Positions 8,775 to 16,682 of a stretch of DNA of 64,000 nt are shown here, one piece after another. The translations under genes and the position numbers were made by a program. The notes under the pieces are model-generated. The model saw nothing but the letters and a program-made list of their open reading frames with translations, did no database searches and was not told where the DNA came from. Position 1 is the stretch's first letter, and every line of letters starts with the position of its first letter. Source of the stretch: JAHEKD01 sp965215945 (GTDB taxonomy: Bacteria > Pseudomonadota > Gammaproteobacteria > Arenicellales > JAHEKD01); contig CBDCFC010000018.1 in assembly GCA_965215945.1 (NCBI GenBank), positions 1 through 64,000 on the forward strand, in the 5' to 3' direction.

Positions 8775-10757
8775 TTGAATAATCTAACCAAAAACCTGAT
8801 TATGTGGGTGGTCATTGCCATGGTATTAATGGCGGTGTTCAATAATTTCAGCCTCGATGGGCCGGCTTCCGGCAACCGCGTTGATTACTCAACTTTTGTC
8901 CAGCAAGTTCATTCCGGCCAAGTGGATAAAGTCAAAATTGATGATCGTACGATCCAGGGCCAGCTTAGAACAGGTGAGCGTTTTGTGACTTATTCTCCGG
9001 GCGATCCAGAATTGGTTTCGGATTTGCTCAAAAACAATGTCAAGATCGAAGCCGAAGCAGAAGAAGAAACTTCATTATTAATGCAGATATTTATCAGTTG
9101 GTTTCCGTTATTGCTATTGATTGGTGTATGGATTTTCTTTATGCGCCAAATGCAAGGTGGTGGCCGTGGTGGAGCACTAAGTTTTGGTAAAAGCAAAGCC
9201 AGAATGCTGACTGAAGATAAAAATAAAGTTACTTTTGCTGATGTGGCAGGCATTGAAGAGGCCAAAGAAGAAGTAGGTGAAATCGTTGACTTTTTAAAAG
9301 ATCCTTCAAAATTTCAAAAGCTTGGCGGCCATATTCCAAAAGGAGTTTTAATGACGGGTAGTCCGGGCACTGGTAAAACCCTATTAGCTAAAGCAATCGC
9401 TGGTGAAGCCAAGGTTCCATTTTTTACTATCTCAGGCTCAGATTTTGTTGAAATGTTTGTTGGTGTCGGTGCATCACGTGTACGAGACATGTTTGAACAA
9501 GCAAAAAAACATGCACCATGTATCATTTTTATTGATGAGATTGATGCGGTTGGCCGGCATCGCGGTGCCGGATTGGGGGGTGGTCATGATGAACGCGAAC
9601 AAACTTTAAACCAACTATTGGTTGAAATGGATGGGTTTGAAGGTAATGAAGGTGTAATTGTTATTGCCGCAACTAACCGTCCGGACGTGCTTGACCCGGC
9701 ATTACTACGTCCGGGTCGATTTGATCGACAGGTTAATGTGCCTTTGCCGGACATTCGTGGGCGTGAATTAATTCTTAAAGTACACATGCGTAAAGTGCCA
9801 ATTCAAGATGATGTGAAGGCGTCGGTTATTGCCAGGGGGACACCCGGATTTTCTGGCGCTGATTTGGCAAATTTAGTGAACGAAGCCGCTTTGTTAGCGG
9901 CACGTGCTGGCAAGAAAATTGTTTCCATGGAAGATTTTGAGAACGCGAAGGATAAGGTAATCATGGGCGCAGAGCGTCGTTCTGTAGTGATGCCTGAAGA
10001 AGAACGTCTTAATACGGCTTATCACGAGTCGGGGCATGCGGTTGTTGCCAAATCTTTGGATAATGCTGATCCAGTCCACAAAGTAACGATTATTCCCAGA
10101 GGACGCGCTTTGGGGGTCACCATGCAGTTACCCGAAGAAGATCGTTATAGCCATAACCGCGAATATTTGCTAACGCAAATAGCTATTTTAATGGGAGGTC
10201 GAATCGCCGAAGAATTATTCATGGGGCAAATGACCACCGGCGCTTCAAATGATTTTGAAAGGGCAACAGATCTGGCACAAAAAATGGTCTCACGCTGGGG
10301 CATGAGCGACGCACTTGGACCGCGTGTTTATGGTGAAAATGAATCTGAGGTTTTTCTAGGGCGCGACGTTAGTACTCATAAAAACTTAAGCCCCTCAACA
10401 GCCGAAAAAGTCGATGGTGAAGTGACTCGTATTATTAATGAGCAATATGCCAGAGCGAAAAATATCATCGAAGAAAATCGCAATAAAATGGAGCGCATGA
10501 CCAAGGCTTTAATGGAGTGGGAAACAATCAACGCTGATCAAATCAACGATATTATGAAAGGCGTAGAACCACAACCACCAGAAGATTGGGATGAAGATTC
10601 AGATGATTCCACTGCTGATACAGGTGTTGATAACTCGGCTGAAACTGAAGATGTTTCTGAGCAAACTTCTGACAAAAAAGATAAAGACAAGAAGGGTAAA
10701 GATAAGAAAAAGCCTTCACCTCGAGTCGATAAGCCAGCGAGCGGTGAAGCACAATAA
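8775..10757 (+). CDS. ftsH: ATP-dependent zinc metalloprotease FtsH
   Basis: 660 residues. Two membrane helices (about 6-23 and 102-122) bracket a small periplasmic domain. The AAA+ module follows, with Walker A GSPGTGKT (195-202), Walker B IIFIDEIDAVG and the second region of homology. The zinc site HESGH is at 417-421. Residues after about 605 form an acidic then lysine-rich tail. FtsH degrades membrane and short-lived regulatory proteins, including LpxC in E. coli. The start is TTG at 8775, giving the expected NNLTKNLIMW beginning. Walker A has Ser where most FtsH have Pro (GPPGTGKT). folP follows after 21 bases, as usual. Confidence 0.97.
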   Translation: MNNLTKNLIMWVVIAMVLMAVFNNFSLDGPASGNRVDYSTFVQQVHSGQVDKVKIDDRTIQGQLRTGERFVTYSPGDPELVSDLLKNNVKIEAEAEEETSLLMQIFISWFPLLLLIGVWIFFMRQMQGGGRGGALSFGKSKARMLTEDKNKVTFADVAGIEEAKEEVGEIVDFLKDPSKFQKLGGHIPKGVLMTGSPGTGKTLLAKAIAGEAKVPFFTISGSDFVEMFVGVGASRVRDMFEQAKKHAPCIIFIDEIDAVGRHRGAGLGGGHDEREQTLNQLLVEMDGFEGNEGVIVIAATNRPDVLDPALLRPGRFDRQVNVPLPDIRGRELILKVHMRKVPIQDDVKASVIARGTPGFSGADLANLVNEAALLAARAGKKIVSMEDFENAKDKVIMGAERRSVVMPEEERLNTAYHESGHAVVAKSLDNADPVHKVTIIPRGRALGVTMQLPEEDRYSHNREYLLTQIAILMGGRIAEELFMGQMTTGASNDFERATDLAQKMVSRWGMSDALGPRVYGENESEVFLGRDVSTHKNLSPSTAEKVDGEVTRIINEQYARAKNIIEENRNKMERMTKALMEWETINADQINDIMKGVEPQPPEDWDEDSDDSTADTGVDNSAETEDVSEQTSDKKDKDKKGKDKKKPSPRVDKPASGEAQ

Positions 10758-10778
10758 TTTTATTCGCCGTTTTTCTCT

Positions 10779-11600
10779 ATGAATCTAGACTGTGCGGGTA
10801 AAACCTTAGATTTATCTCGCACTGTTATTATGGGCGTACTCAACGTTACACCGGATTCATTTTCCGACGGTGGGCAGTTTGTTGAGTTAGATGACGCATG
10901 CAAGCAGGCTGAATTCATGCTGCGGTCAGGCGCTGAAATTATCGATGTCGGTGGTGAATCCACCCGGCCCGGCGCTGAAGAAATTTCAATTTCAAATGAG
11001 CTTGATCGTGTAATTCCGGTTATTGAACGAATAAGTAATGAATTTGATTGCGTTATATCAGTCGATACATCGAAGCCCCAGGTGATGACTGAAGCGGTAA
11101 AAGCCGGAGCGGGAATTATTAATGATGTTTGTGGGCTTAAGTCAGAGGAATCCATGCTGGCAGCGGCAAAATCCAAAGTCCCGGTTTGTATCATGCACAT
11201 GCAGGGTGACCCCCGTACAATGCAACATTCACCAAGTTATGGTGATGTTGTTGAAGAAGTCAAAGAGTTTTTAATCACCAAAGCCAACGAGTGTGAACAA
11301 AATGGAATAGATCATGCACAGATTATCATTGATCCTGGATTCGGATTCGGAAAAAAAGTCGAACATAATATCAGTTTGCTTAATCACCTTGATCATTTAT
11401 GCAACTCCGACTATCCAGTACTGGTAGGTCTGTCACGTAAATCCATGATCGGGCATTTATTAGGTTTACCAGTTGATCAGCGTGTTGCCCCGAGCCTGGC
11501 TTTAGCAATCAAGGCCGTGCAAAAAGGAGCGAGGATTATTCGTGCACATGATGTTAAAGAAACACATGATGCGATAAGAATGATAGAAGCGTTAAACTAA
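10779..11600 (+). CDS. folP: Dihydropteroate synthase
   Basis: 273 residues, normal length. It condenses p-aminobenzoate with hydroxymethyl-dihydropterin pyrophosphate in folate synthesis and is the sulfonamide target. Family signatures: MGVLNVTPDSFSDGG near the start and the DVGGESTRPGA loop, plus IIDPGFGFGKK and the C-terminal RAHDVKETHDAI. It sits between ftsH and glmM, the conserved order in this class, with 12 bases to glmM, so co-transcription is likely. Confidence 0.97.
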   Translation: MNLDCAGKTLDLSRTVIMGVLNVTPDSFSDGGQFVELDDACKQAEFMLRSGAEIIDVGGESTRPGAEEISISNELDRVIPVIERISNEFDCVISVDTSKPQVMTEAVKAGAGIINDVCGLKSEESMLAAAKSKVPVCIMHMQGDPRTMQHSPSYGDVVEEVKEFLITKANECEQNGIDHAQIIIDPGFGFGKKVEHNISLLNHLDHLCNSDYPVLVGLSRKSMIGHLLGLPVDQRVAPSLALAIKAVQKGARIIRAHDVKETHDAIRMIEALN

Positions 11601-11612
11601 GATTCTAAACTT

Positions 11613-12971
11613 ATGAACAAGAAATTTTTTGGAACAGACGGTATTCGCAGTCGTGTTGGTGTTGATCCGGTTACACCGGAGCAAGTGGTCAAATTAGGTT
11701 GGGCGGCGGGCAGTGTTTTATCACAAAGTGTTGAAGGTAGAGCAAAAGTTATTATTGGCAAAGATACACGCGTTTCCGGTTACTTGCTTGAATCGGCACT
11801 GGAGGCGGGCCTGTCTGCTGCCGGTGTCGATATTAGTTTAATAGGCCCGTTGCCAACTCCCGGAATTGCTTATTTGACGCGTACTTCGAGAGCCGCTGCT
11901 GGAATTGTGATTAGTGCATCTCATAATCCTTTTTATGATAATGGAATCAAATTCTTTTCACCTGATGGGTTTAAGCTGGATGATAAAATTGAATTAGCTA
12001 TTGAAGAAAAGATGACGCAACCATTGCTCACTGCTGAGTCAGAAAATTTGGGTAAAGCCGTCAGGTTTGAAGATGCGCAAGGCCGTTACATTGAGTATTG
12101 TAAAAGTACCTTTCCACAACAGCGTTCATTGCAAGGCCTAAAACTGGTTATCGATTGTGCAAATGGGGCGGGTTATAACGTTGCTCCAAGTGTTTTTGAA
12201 GAACTTGGAGCCGATGTTTATGCTATTGGCATTGAACCAAACGGTTTTAATATTAATGAGGGTTGCGGTTCAACCGACCTCTCTTTATTAAAAACGACTG
12301 TGTTAGAACAAAACGCTGATTTAGGTATAGCCCTTGATGGTGATGGCGACCGATTATTATTAGTCGACAATAAGGGCAACGAAGTTAATGGTGATCAAAT
12401 GTTGTACCTAATCGCTTTGCATCGTCATGCTAACGATGAATTAAGAGGCGGCGTAATGGGTACTGTGATGACCAATCTTTCCCTGGAGCACGCCCTAAAA
12501 GAAAATAAAATTGAATTCGCCCGCAGCAAAGTTGGTGATCGCTATGTCCTTGCCGGCTTACACGAGCGTGGTTGGTTGGTCGGAGGGGAGACATCCGGGC
12601 ATATTATTTGTTTAGATAAAAACACAACAGGAGATGGCATCATTGGTGCTTTGGAAGTTCTGCGGGTGATGGTAAGCCAAGATCGCTCCCTATCAGAACT
12701 AGTTGAACGCCTGCCATTGTATCCTCAAAGCATGATTAACGTTAGGTTGGATGATGGAGCGAAATTTGATCCGTTAGAATCGTCTGAAATAAAGTCAGCA
12801 GTCGATAAAGCAGAAGATTATTTGGGCGACAAGGGCCGGGTGGTATTGCGCGCTTCAGGAACAGAGCCCTTGATTCGGGTAATGGTCGAGGCGGAGGATT
12901 CTGATATGACGATTCAAGTTAGCCAATCTTTAGCCCAAACCGTAGAAAAAACAGCAAAATCACATATATAA
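11613..12971 (+). CDS. glmM: Phosphoglucosamine mutase
   Basis: 452 residues. It interconverts glucosamine-6-phosphate and glucosamine-1-phosphate for UDP-GlcNAc, peptidoglycan and LPS. The active phosphoserine loop is GIVISASHNPFYDNG (Ser103). The metal loop is DGDGDRLLLVD and the sugar loop GGETSGHI. The C-terminal phosphate-binding loop is RASGTEPLIRVM. Start ATG at 11613, immediately after folP. Confidence 0.97.
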   Translation: MNKKFFGTDGIRSRVGVDPVTPEQVVKLGWAAGSVLSQSVEGRAKVIIGKDTRVSGYLLESALEAGLSAAGVDISLIGPLPTPGIAYLTRTSRAAAGIVISASHNPFYDNGIKFFSPDGFKLDDKIELAIEEKMTQPLLTAESENLGKAVRFEDAQGRYIEYCKSTFPQQRSLQGLKLVIDCANGAGYNVAPSVFEELGADVYAIGIEPNGFNINEGCGSTDLSLLKTTVLEQNADLGIALDGDGDRLLLVDNKGNEVNGDQMLYLIALHRHANDELRGGVMGTVMTNLSLEHALKENKIEFARSKVGDRYVLAGLHERGWLVGGETSGHIICLDKNTTGDGIIGALEVLRVMVSQDRSLSELVERLPLYPQSMINVRLDDGAKFDPLESSEIKSAVDKAEDYLGDKGRVVLRASGTEPLIRVMVEAEDSDMTIQVSQSLAQTVEKTAKSHI

Positions 12972-13043
12972 CAACAGATGGACGTTGCTTTTCAGTCTCG
13001 CTGTGAGTAACATTTGCCGTCTTTTTATTACAATTAGATAATT

Positions 13044-13814
13044 ATGTCGAATCGTAGAAAACTTGTTGCCGGCAACTGGAAAATGAATGGCAATTCGGCT
13101 AGTGTCAAAGCATTGGCGAATGAAATTCAGCATGGAATTCAAGCGCTTGAAAACACCGATGTCTTGTTATGCCCGGCTTATATACACATAAGTGAAGTTG
13201 CTAACATTGTAGGCGATAATGATTTAATTAGAGTCGGTTCACAAGACATTAGCCTTAACGATGATGGCGCATTCACCGGTGAAATTTCTTCTGCTATGTT
13301 GATTGACGCAGGCTGTAAGTATGCGATAGTGGGCCATTCAGAACGACGACAATATCACACTGAATCAAATCAACTTGTCGCCGACAAAGCGCAAAAAGCC
13401 CTGGATAATGGTTTGATTCCAATTGTTTGCGTAGGTGAAACCCTCGAACAGAGAGAGTCCGGAGAAACCGAATCTGTAATAGAGCAACAAGTCGTCGCCG
13501 CATTAACGAAATTAGATATTGATGCTTTTGATAAAACGGTGATTGCATATGAGCCGGTATGGGCAATCGGCACGGGTGTCACAGCCAGCCCTGAGCAGGC
13601 ACAGGCAGTACATGCTTTTATTCGATCTTTACTGGCTAAAGAGAATGAACAAATCGCTGAAAAGACCCAGATACTTTATGGTGGTAGTATGAAGCCTGAT
13701 AACGCAGCAACTCTTTTAGGGCAAACGGATATTGATGGTGGGCTTATAGGTGGGGCGGCACTTAAATCAAGTGATTTCTTGGCAATAATTCAAGCAGCGG
13801 AACAAGTCTCATGA
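13044..13814 (+). CDS. tpiA: Triosephosphate isomerase
   Basis: 256 residues, a complete TIM barrel. Catalytic residues are visible: Lys in GNWKMNG near residue 12, His in IVGHSERR, Glu in AYEPVWAIGTG, and the phosphate loop YGGSMKPDNA. It interconverts dihydroxyacetone phosphate and glyceraldehyde-3-phosphate. Its stop overlaps the secG start by 4 bases (ATGA), so translation is coupled. Confidence 0.98.
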   Translation: MSNRRKLVAGNWKMNGNSASVKALANEIQHGIQALENTDVLLCPAYIHISEVANIVGDNDLIRVGSQDISLNDDGAFTGEISSAMLIDAGCKYAIVGHSERRQYHTESNQLVADKAQKALDNGLIPIVCVGETLEQRESGETESVIEQQVVAALTKLDIDAFDKTVIAYEPVWAIGTGVTASPEQAQAVHAFIRSLLAKENEQIAEKTQILYGGSMKPDNAATLLGQTDIDGGLIGGAALKSSDFLAIIQAAEQVS

Positions 13815-14191
13815 CTATAAATATATTATTAGTAGTACTATTCATATCAGCGATTGTTATATCAATCCTGGTTTTATTACAAAACAAAAGTGGTGACATG
13901 GGCTCAGCCTTTGGTGGAGGATCAAACACTTTGTTTGGTGCGCGTGGATCGGCAGATTTCTTAAGTCGAGCCACCTCGATTACCGCAACCATCTTTTTCT
14001 TATCCGCTCTTGCTCTGGCCTATATTTATGCTAACCAGGGTCGACAATCTTCTGACAGCGTCATTCAAGCGACGCAAACGAGTGAAGCCGAAAGTGAGAG
14101 TTCTGCAGCGACAGAAACCGAAGAGGAAGCCGAAATACCAGCGGTTGAGGGTGATGAAACAGAGCCTGATGTTCCAGCTGTACCTGAATAA
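13811..14191 (+). CDS. secG: Preprotein translocase subunit SecG
   Basis: 126 residues. Two hydrophobic helices (about 3-20 and 52-72) flank the conserved cytoplasmic loop with SGDMGSAFGGGS and LFGARGSADFLSRAT. SecG assists SecYE in protein export. The C-terminal tail (about 80-126) is an acidic Glu/Ser/Ala-rich stretch, longer than E. coli SecG's. It overlaps tpiA and is followed after 12 bases by tRNA-Leu, the normal class arrangement. Confidence 0.94.
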   Translation: MTINILLVVLFISAIVISILVLLQNKSGDMGSAFGGGSNTLFGARGSADFLSRATSITATIFFLSALALAYIYANQGRQSSDSVIQATQTSEAESESSAATETEEEAEIPAVEGDETEPDVPAVPE

Positions 14192-14203
14192 TTATTCTTT
14201 TTT

Positions 14204-14289
14204 GCCGATGTGGTGGAACTGGTAGACACGCTGTCTTGAGGGGGCAGTGAGCCTAGCTCGTGCCGGTTCGAGTCCGGCCATCGGCACCA
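14204..14289 (+). tRNA. tRNA-Leu (anticodon GAG)
   Basis: 86 bases with encoded CCA. Acceptor stem GCCGATG (14204-14210) pairs with CATCGGC (14279-14285), then A and CCA (14286-14289). The anticodon stem CTGTC/GGCAG holds loop TTGAGGG, giving anticodon GAG. A long variable arm typical of class II tRNAs follows, and the T arm has GTTCGAGT. It reads CUC/CUU leucine codons. It follows secG as leuU does in E. coli, but the rimP-nusA genes normally next in line are absent. Confidence 0.96.
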
Positions 14290-14296
14290 CCTTCGT

Positions 14297-14696
14297 TTAG
14301 CGTTGGTATAGGATTTTCAGTAGTCAACTTCGTTGAGAGATATCTGGGAAATCAATTCCAAGAAAGCAGATTATCAAAGTACCCGATAAACAACCGAAGG
14401 GTATTTAGGCAATAGTCGATTGCTTTTAAAGATTTCCGGGAACCCAAGTCCAAGAAGGCAGATTCTCAATTTGCCCGATACCTTCTAACTTAAAAGCACC
14501 TCAGTAGGTAAAATGGTGATAAAAGTCTAAGAACCTAATTCCAAGAAAGCAGGCTCTTATAGTGCCCGATAAACAACCGAAAGGATGTATTTGCAATGGT
14601 GGATTTCTTTTAAACCCATCCTGGCATTCAATAACAACAAAGCAGTACGACGAGGCCGAACTTGAACAACACAAACGCTTATATGCCAACGCCTAA
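14297..14696. repeat. Inverted-repeat-bounded element of about 400 bp holding three tandem repeats
   Basis: The 522-base stretch between tRNA-Leu and the antitoxin gene has no convincing gene. It starts with TTAGCGTTGGTATA (14297-14310) and has the inverse TATGCCAACGCCTAA at 14682-14696 (one mismatch and one one-base gap). Between these ends are three tandem repeats. The arrangement looks like a small non-autonomous element beside a tRNA, but no target duplication could be recognised. The last part (14523-14696) is open in one frame for 57 codons without ATG and ends at the right inverted repeat; it may be a gene remnant. Confidence 0.45.
14340..14614 (+). repeat. Three 91-92 bp tandem repeats with a conserved hairpin-loop core
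   Basis: The core CCAAGAARGCAG occurs at 14358, 14450 and 14541 (spacing 92 and 91), each followed exactly 24 bases later by CCCGATA (14382, 14474, 14565). Copies 1 and 3 also share a 3' part (AAACAACCGAA then GCAAT and CTTTTAAA); copy 2 has diverged there. In copy 3 the core lies in the loop of an imperfect stem (AAGAACCT / AGGCTCTT); copies 1 and 2 can form similar but weaker stems. Function unknown. Confidence 0.7.
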
Positions 14697-14777
14697 TAGA
14701 GTTAATCAAAAATAAGTTTTGCTTAGATAAATTTGATCTACCCTAGTTCGTGTCCGGTAGTTGAGTAAATCTTCAAG

Positions 14778-14812
14778 TTGACATTTTAATTGTACATTTT
14801 GTACAATTAAAA
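14778..14812 (+). promoter_or_regulatory. Promoter overlaid by a perfect 13-bp palindromic operator (toxin-antitoxin operon)
   Basis: A -35 TTGACA (14778-14783) and -10 TACAAT (14802-14807) are 18 bases apart. A perfect inverted repeat, TTTTAATTGTACA (14784-14796) and TGTACAATTAAAA (14800-14812) with a 3-base spacer, covers the spacer, the -10 box and the edge of the start codon. This is the layout of an autoregulated antitoxin operator. The expected transcription start falls on or next to the ATG codons at 14812/14815, so the mRNA may be leaderless. Confidence 0.8.
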
Positions 14813-15060
14813 TGATGAAAATATTGTCAACAACAGAAACTCGCAAACACATTAGTAATCTGGTTACACATATCCGCGAGACAGGTACAATGGTCGCCAT
14901 CGGGCGCCGGGGGCGCCCGGAAGTGCTGATGATGCGTTACCCGCTGGAATACAATAATACCTTCAGCGATATCACCAATATTAGCACCTACTCGCGTTCG
15001 TTTGATTTTCTGGCTGAAGAGCCTGAGCTTTATACACTGGATGATCTGATCGATAAATGA
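14812..15060 (+). CDS. Phd/YefM-like antitoxin
   Basis: 82 residues starting MMKILSTTETRKHISNLV. The N terminus fits the Phd/YefM DNA-binding fold (short strand, then TETRKHISNLV helix, a beta turn with IGRRGRPEVLMM). The C-terminal part (about 50-82) is acidic and probably the toxin-binding tail. Two ATGs stand in tandem at 14812 and 14815 and neither has a Shine-Dalgarno, in line with a leaderless transcript. The stop overlaps the toxin start (ATGATG), so the pair is translationally coupled. Assignment rests on fold-like features and its neighbour; the exact family is uncertain. Confidence 0.75.
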   Translation: MMKILSTTETRKHISNLVTHIRETGTMVAIGRRGRPEVLMMRYPLEYNNTFSDITNISTYSRSFDFLAEEPELYTLDDLIDK

Positions 15061-15386
15061 TGGTCAAAGGCAGTATTGTACTGATTCCTTTCCCGTTTAC
15101 CGATCGGAGCGGTACTAAACTTCGACCGGCTGTAGTGCTGGCGGCCGGTAACAATCATCCTGATATCATTGTGGCTTTTCTCAGCAGTCGTGAACGTAAC
15201 GACTCAGGTGCATTTAAAATTCGCATAAGAGCAAACAAGAAAAACGGTCTTAAGGTGGACTCCGTATTGATTTACGACAAAATTGCCACTCTGGACTCCG
15301 AGTTGATACTTGGCCGGATAGGCTACCTTTCTGATAAGGATATGAACAGACTGAATTCACGACTGAAAAAACTGTTTGATCTATGA
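15057..15386 (+). CDS. PemK/MazF-family toxin (endoribonuclease)
   Basis: 109 residues. The N terminus KGSIVLIPFPFTDRSGTKLR and then PAVVL is the hallmark of the PemK/MazF fold, with the Arg of the RPAVVL motif and a Ser-rich AFLSSRE strand near residues 45-50. Toxins of this fold cleave mRNA when freed from their antitoxin. The gene overlaps the antitoxin by 4 bases and is followed by a terminator, giving a self-contained two-gene operon. It lies between tRNA-Leu and the tau-type transporter genes. An ATG at 15060 is an alternative start. Confidence 0.85.
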   Translation: MMVKGSIVLIPFPFTDRSGTKLRPAVVLAAGNNHPDIIVAFLSSRERNDSGAFKIRIRANKKNGLKVDSVLIYDKIATLDSELILGRIGYLSDKDMNRLNSRLKKLFDL

Positions 15387-15397
15387 ATATGATCGCT

Positions 15398-15431
15398 GCT
15401 TGATAGTGAATATCGCTCAAGCCGTTTTTTT
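15398..15431 (+). terminator. Terminator of the toxin-antitoxin operon
   Basis: GCTTGA (15398-15403) pairs with TCAAGC (15417-15422) across a 13-base loop, followed by CG and seven T. It lies 12 bases after the toxin stop. Confidence 0.65.
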
Positions 15432-15496
15432 ATGAATAGGGTTGGCGACAAACAAGAATCATTTACCATTGGCCCCAAACTCACTGTTATTTTGGA

Positions 15497-15526
15497 TTGG
15501 TTAAATTAAACTGTATTTGCTATAGT
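15497..15526 (+). promoter_or_regulatory. Probable sigma-70 promoter for the tau-type operon
   Basis: TTGGTT (15497-15502) and TATAGT (15521-15526) with 18 bases between them, about 70 bases before the binding-protein start. The leader ends in a strong AGGAG at about 15584. No operator could be recognised. Confidence 0.5.
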
Positions 15527-15594
15527 GTTCGCCGTTGTAAAACTTGGCCACAAGTTTAAACATCGAACTTTTTACAAACAGATTAGGAGTTAAA

Positions 15595-16566
15595 ATGAAA
15601 TTTAAAAAACAATTGCTTAATTTTGCTGTGGCAGCAGGTATGGCCACAGGCTTGGCTAGTACAGCAAGAGCAGACGTAAATGTTGCATTCTTCCTGGAAT
15701 GGGCAACGCCTAACCAAGTAGCAAAAGTTGAAAAAGCCTATGATGACGCTATGGGTGAAACTGTCAACTGGACTAATTTTGATGCGGGTACGCAAATGAC
15801 TGAAGCCATGCTGGCCGGCGATATTGATATTTCCTATAGCCAAGGCTTGGCTCCATTTATTAACGCAGTGAACGCGAATGCACCGATTAAACTGGTCGCG
15901 ATTGCCGTTCAGTATCCTGCCAATGACTGTGTAGTTCGCAATGGTGAAGGCATTGATAAAAGCAATGCAACAGAGTTGGAAGGCAAATCAGTTGCTGTTC
16001 CTTTGGCAACGATGGCGGACTACAGCTTCCGTATGATGATGCGTGCGTTGGATGTTGACGTCAGCAAAATTAATGTGGTGGATCAAGTGCCTGCTGATGC
16101 GGCTGTGTCGTTAGCTGATGGTGCGGTATCAATGGCCTGTGGTTTTGGTGCTGATTCCATGGCAAAGATGTATGAAGCGGGTACTGCTTTGATGACCAAT
16201 GAAGAAAAGGAAGCGGCCGGTATCATCAGTTTTGATGTGGTTTCAGTTACAGAGAAATTTGCCCAGGAGAACCCCGAAGCCGTGCGTACTTTTCTGCAAG
16301 TGACACATGAAGCCAATGCTGCCTTTGCCGAGGATCAATCAAAAATTGATGTGATTGCGCAAGATGCCGGGCTTAGCGTTGAAGCGACTCAAGCACAAAT
16401 GGCTGACTTTGTTTTCCCAACGGCCGAACAACAGTTAAATGAATATTTTAATGAAGGCGGTCTGGCCAGTGAGGCCATTGCGGTTGTCGGGAATGCCTTT
16501 GCAACTGATGAGAATCCAGCACTGGATGATTATTCGGTTGCCATTGACACATCGTTTCTAGAGTAA
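15595..16566 (+). CDS. tauA: Taurine-type ABC transporter substrate-binding protein
   Basis: 323 residues. A cleavable signal peptide (MKFKKQLLNFAVAAGMATGL ending near STARA-D) sends it to the periplasm. The mature protein starts DVNVAFFLEWATPNQ and has the FDAGTQMTEAMLAGDIDISYSQG segment, as in the TauA group of alphaproteobacterial taurine importers. An upstream in-frame start at 15544 would bury the signal peptide and is rejected; AGGAG stands 6 bases before the ATG used here. A terminator-like hairpin follows, so this gene is probably expressed above the ATPase and permease. Taurine as the ligand is inferred from family likeness. Confidence 0.83.
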   Translation: MKFKKQLLNFAVAAGMATGLASTARADVNVAFFLEWATPNQVAKVEKAYDDAMGETVNWTNFDAGTQMTEAMLAGDIDISYSQGLAPFINAVNANAPIKLVAIAVQYPANDCVVRNGEGIDKSNATELEGKSVAVPLATMADYSFRMMMRALDVDVSKINVVDQVPADAAVSLADGAVSMACGFGADSMAKMYEAGTALMTNEEKEAAGIISFDVVSVTEKFAQENPEAVRTFLQVTHEANAAFAEDQSKIDVIAQDAGLSVEATQAQMADFVFPTAEQQLNEYFNEGGLASEAIAVVGNAFATDENPALDDYSVAIDTSFLE

Positions 16567-16612
16567 CCATTATCGGTTAAAATCTATTTTAGTCGTTTAA
16601 AATTGAAGTGAG

Positions 16613-16647
16613 GCAGGCCATTAATTAAACTAATGGCCTGCTTTTTT
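16613..16647 (+). terminator. Strong intra-operon terminator after the binding-protein gene
   Basis: An 11-bp perfect stem (GCAGGCCATTA 16613-16623, TAATGGCCTGC 16631-16641), 7-base loop and six T. It lies 46 bases after the tauA-like stop and 35 bases before the ATPase start. Partial read-through would give more binding protein than membrane components, as is common in ABC importers. Confidence 0.85.
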
Positions 16648-16682
16648 ATTGGTACTATTAAAAGTACGGATGGTATTAATTA

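Noticed and set aside
10591..10782. Frame of 63 codons overlapping the 3' end of ftsH
   Set aside because: It is a Lys-rich shadow of the acidic/lysine-rich ftsH tail in another frame, with no independent support.
14340..14614. A CRISPR array
   Set aside because: Three diverged 91-92 bp repeats without uniform spacers and without cas genes do not fit CRISPR; they are tandem repeats.
14523..14696. Open frame across the third tandem repeat (57 codons) as a gene
   Set aside because: No ATG, no ribosome site, and copies 1 and 2 contain stops in the matching position, so it is more likely repeat sequence or a remnant.
14746..14757. GTTCGTGTCCGG, 11 of 12 bases like the tRNA-Leu T arm, as a possible second attachment site
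   Set aside because: The similarity stops after 12 bases and does not include the acceptor stem or CCA end, so it is too short to support an att site.
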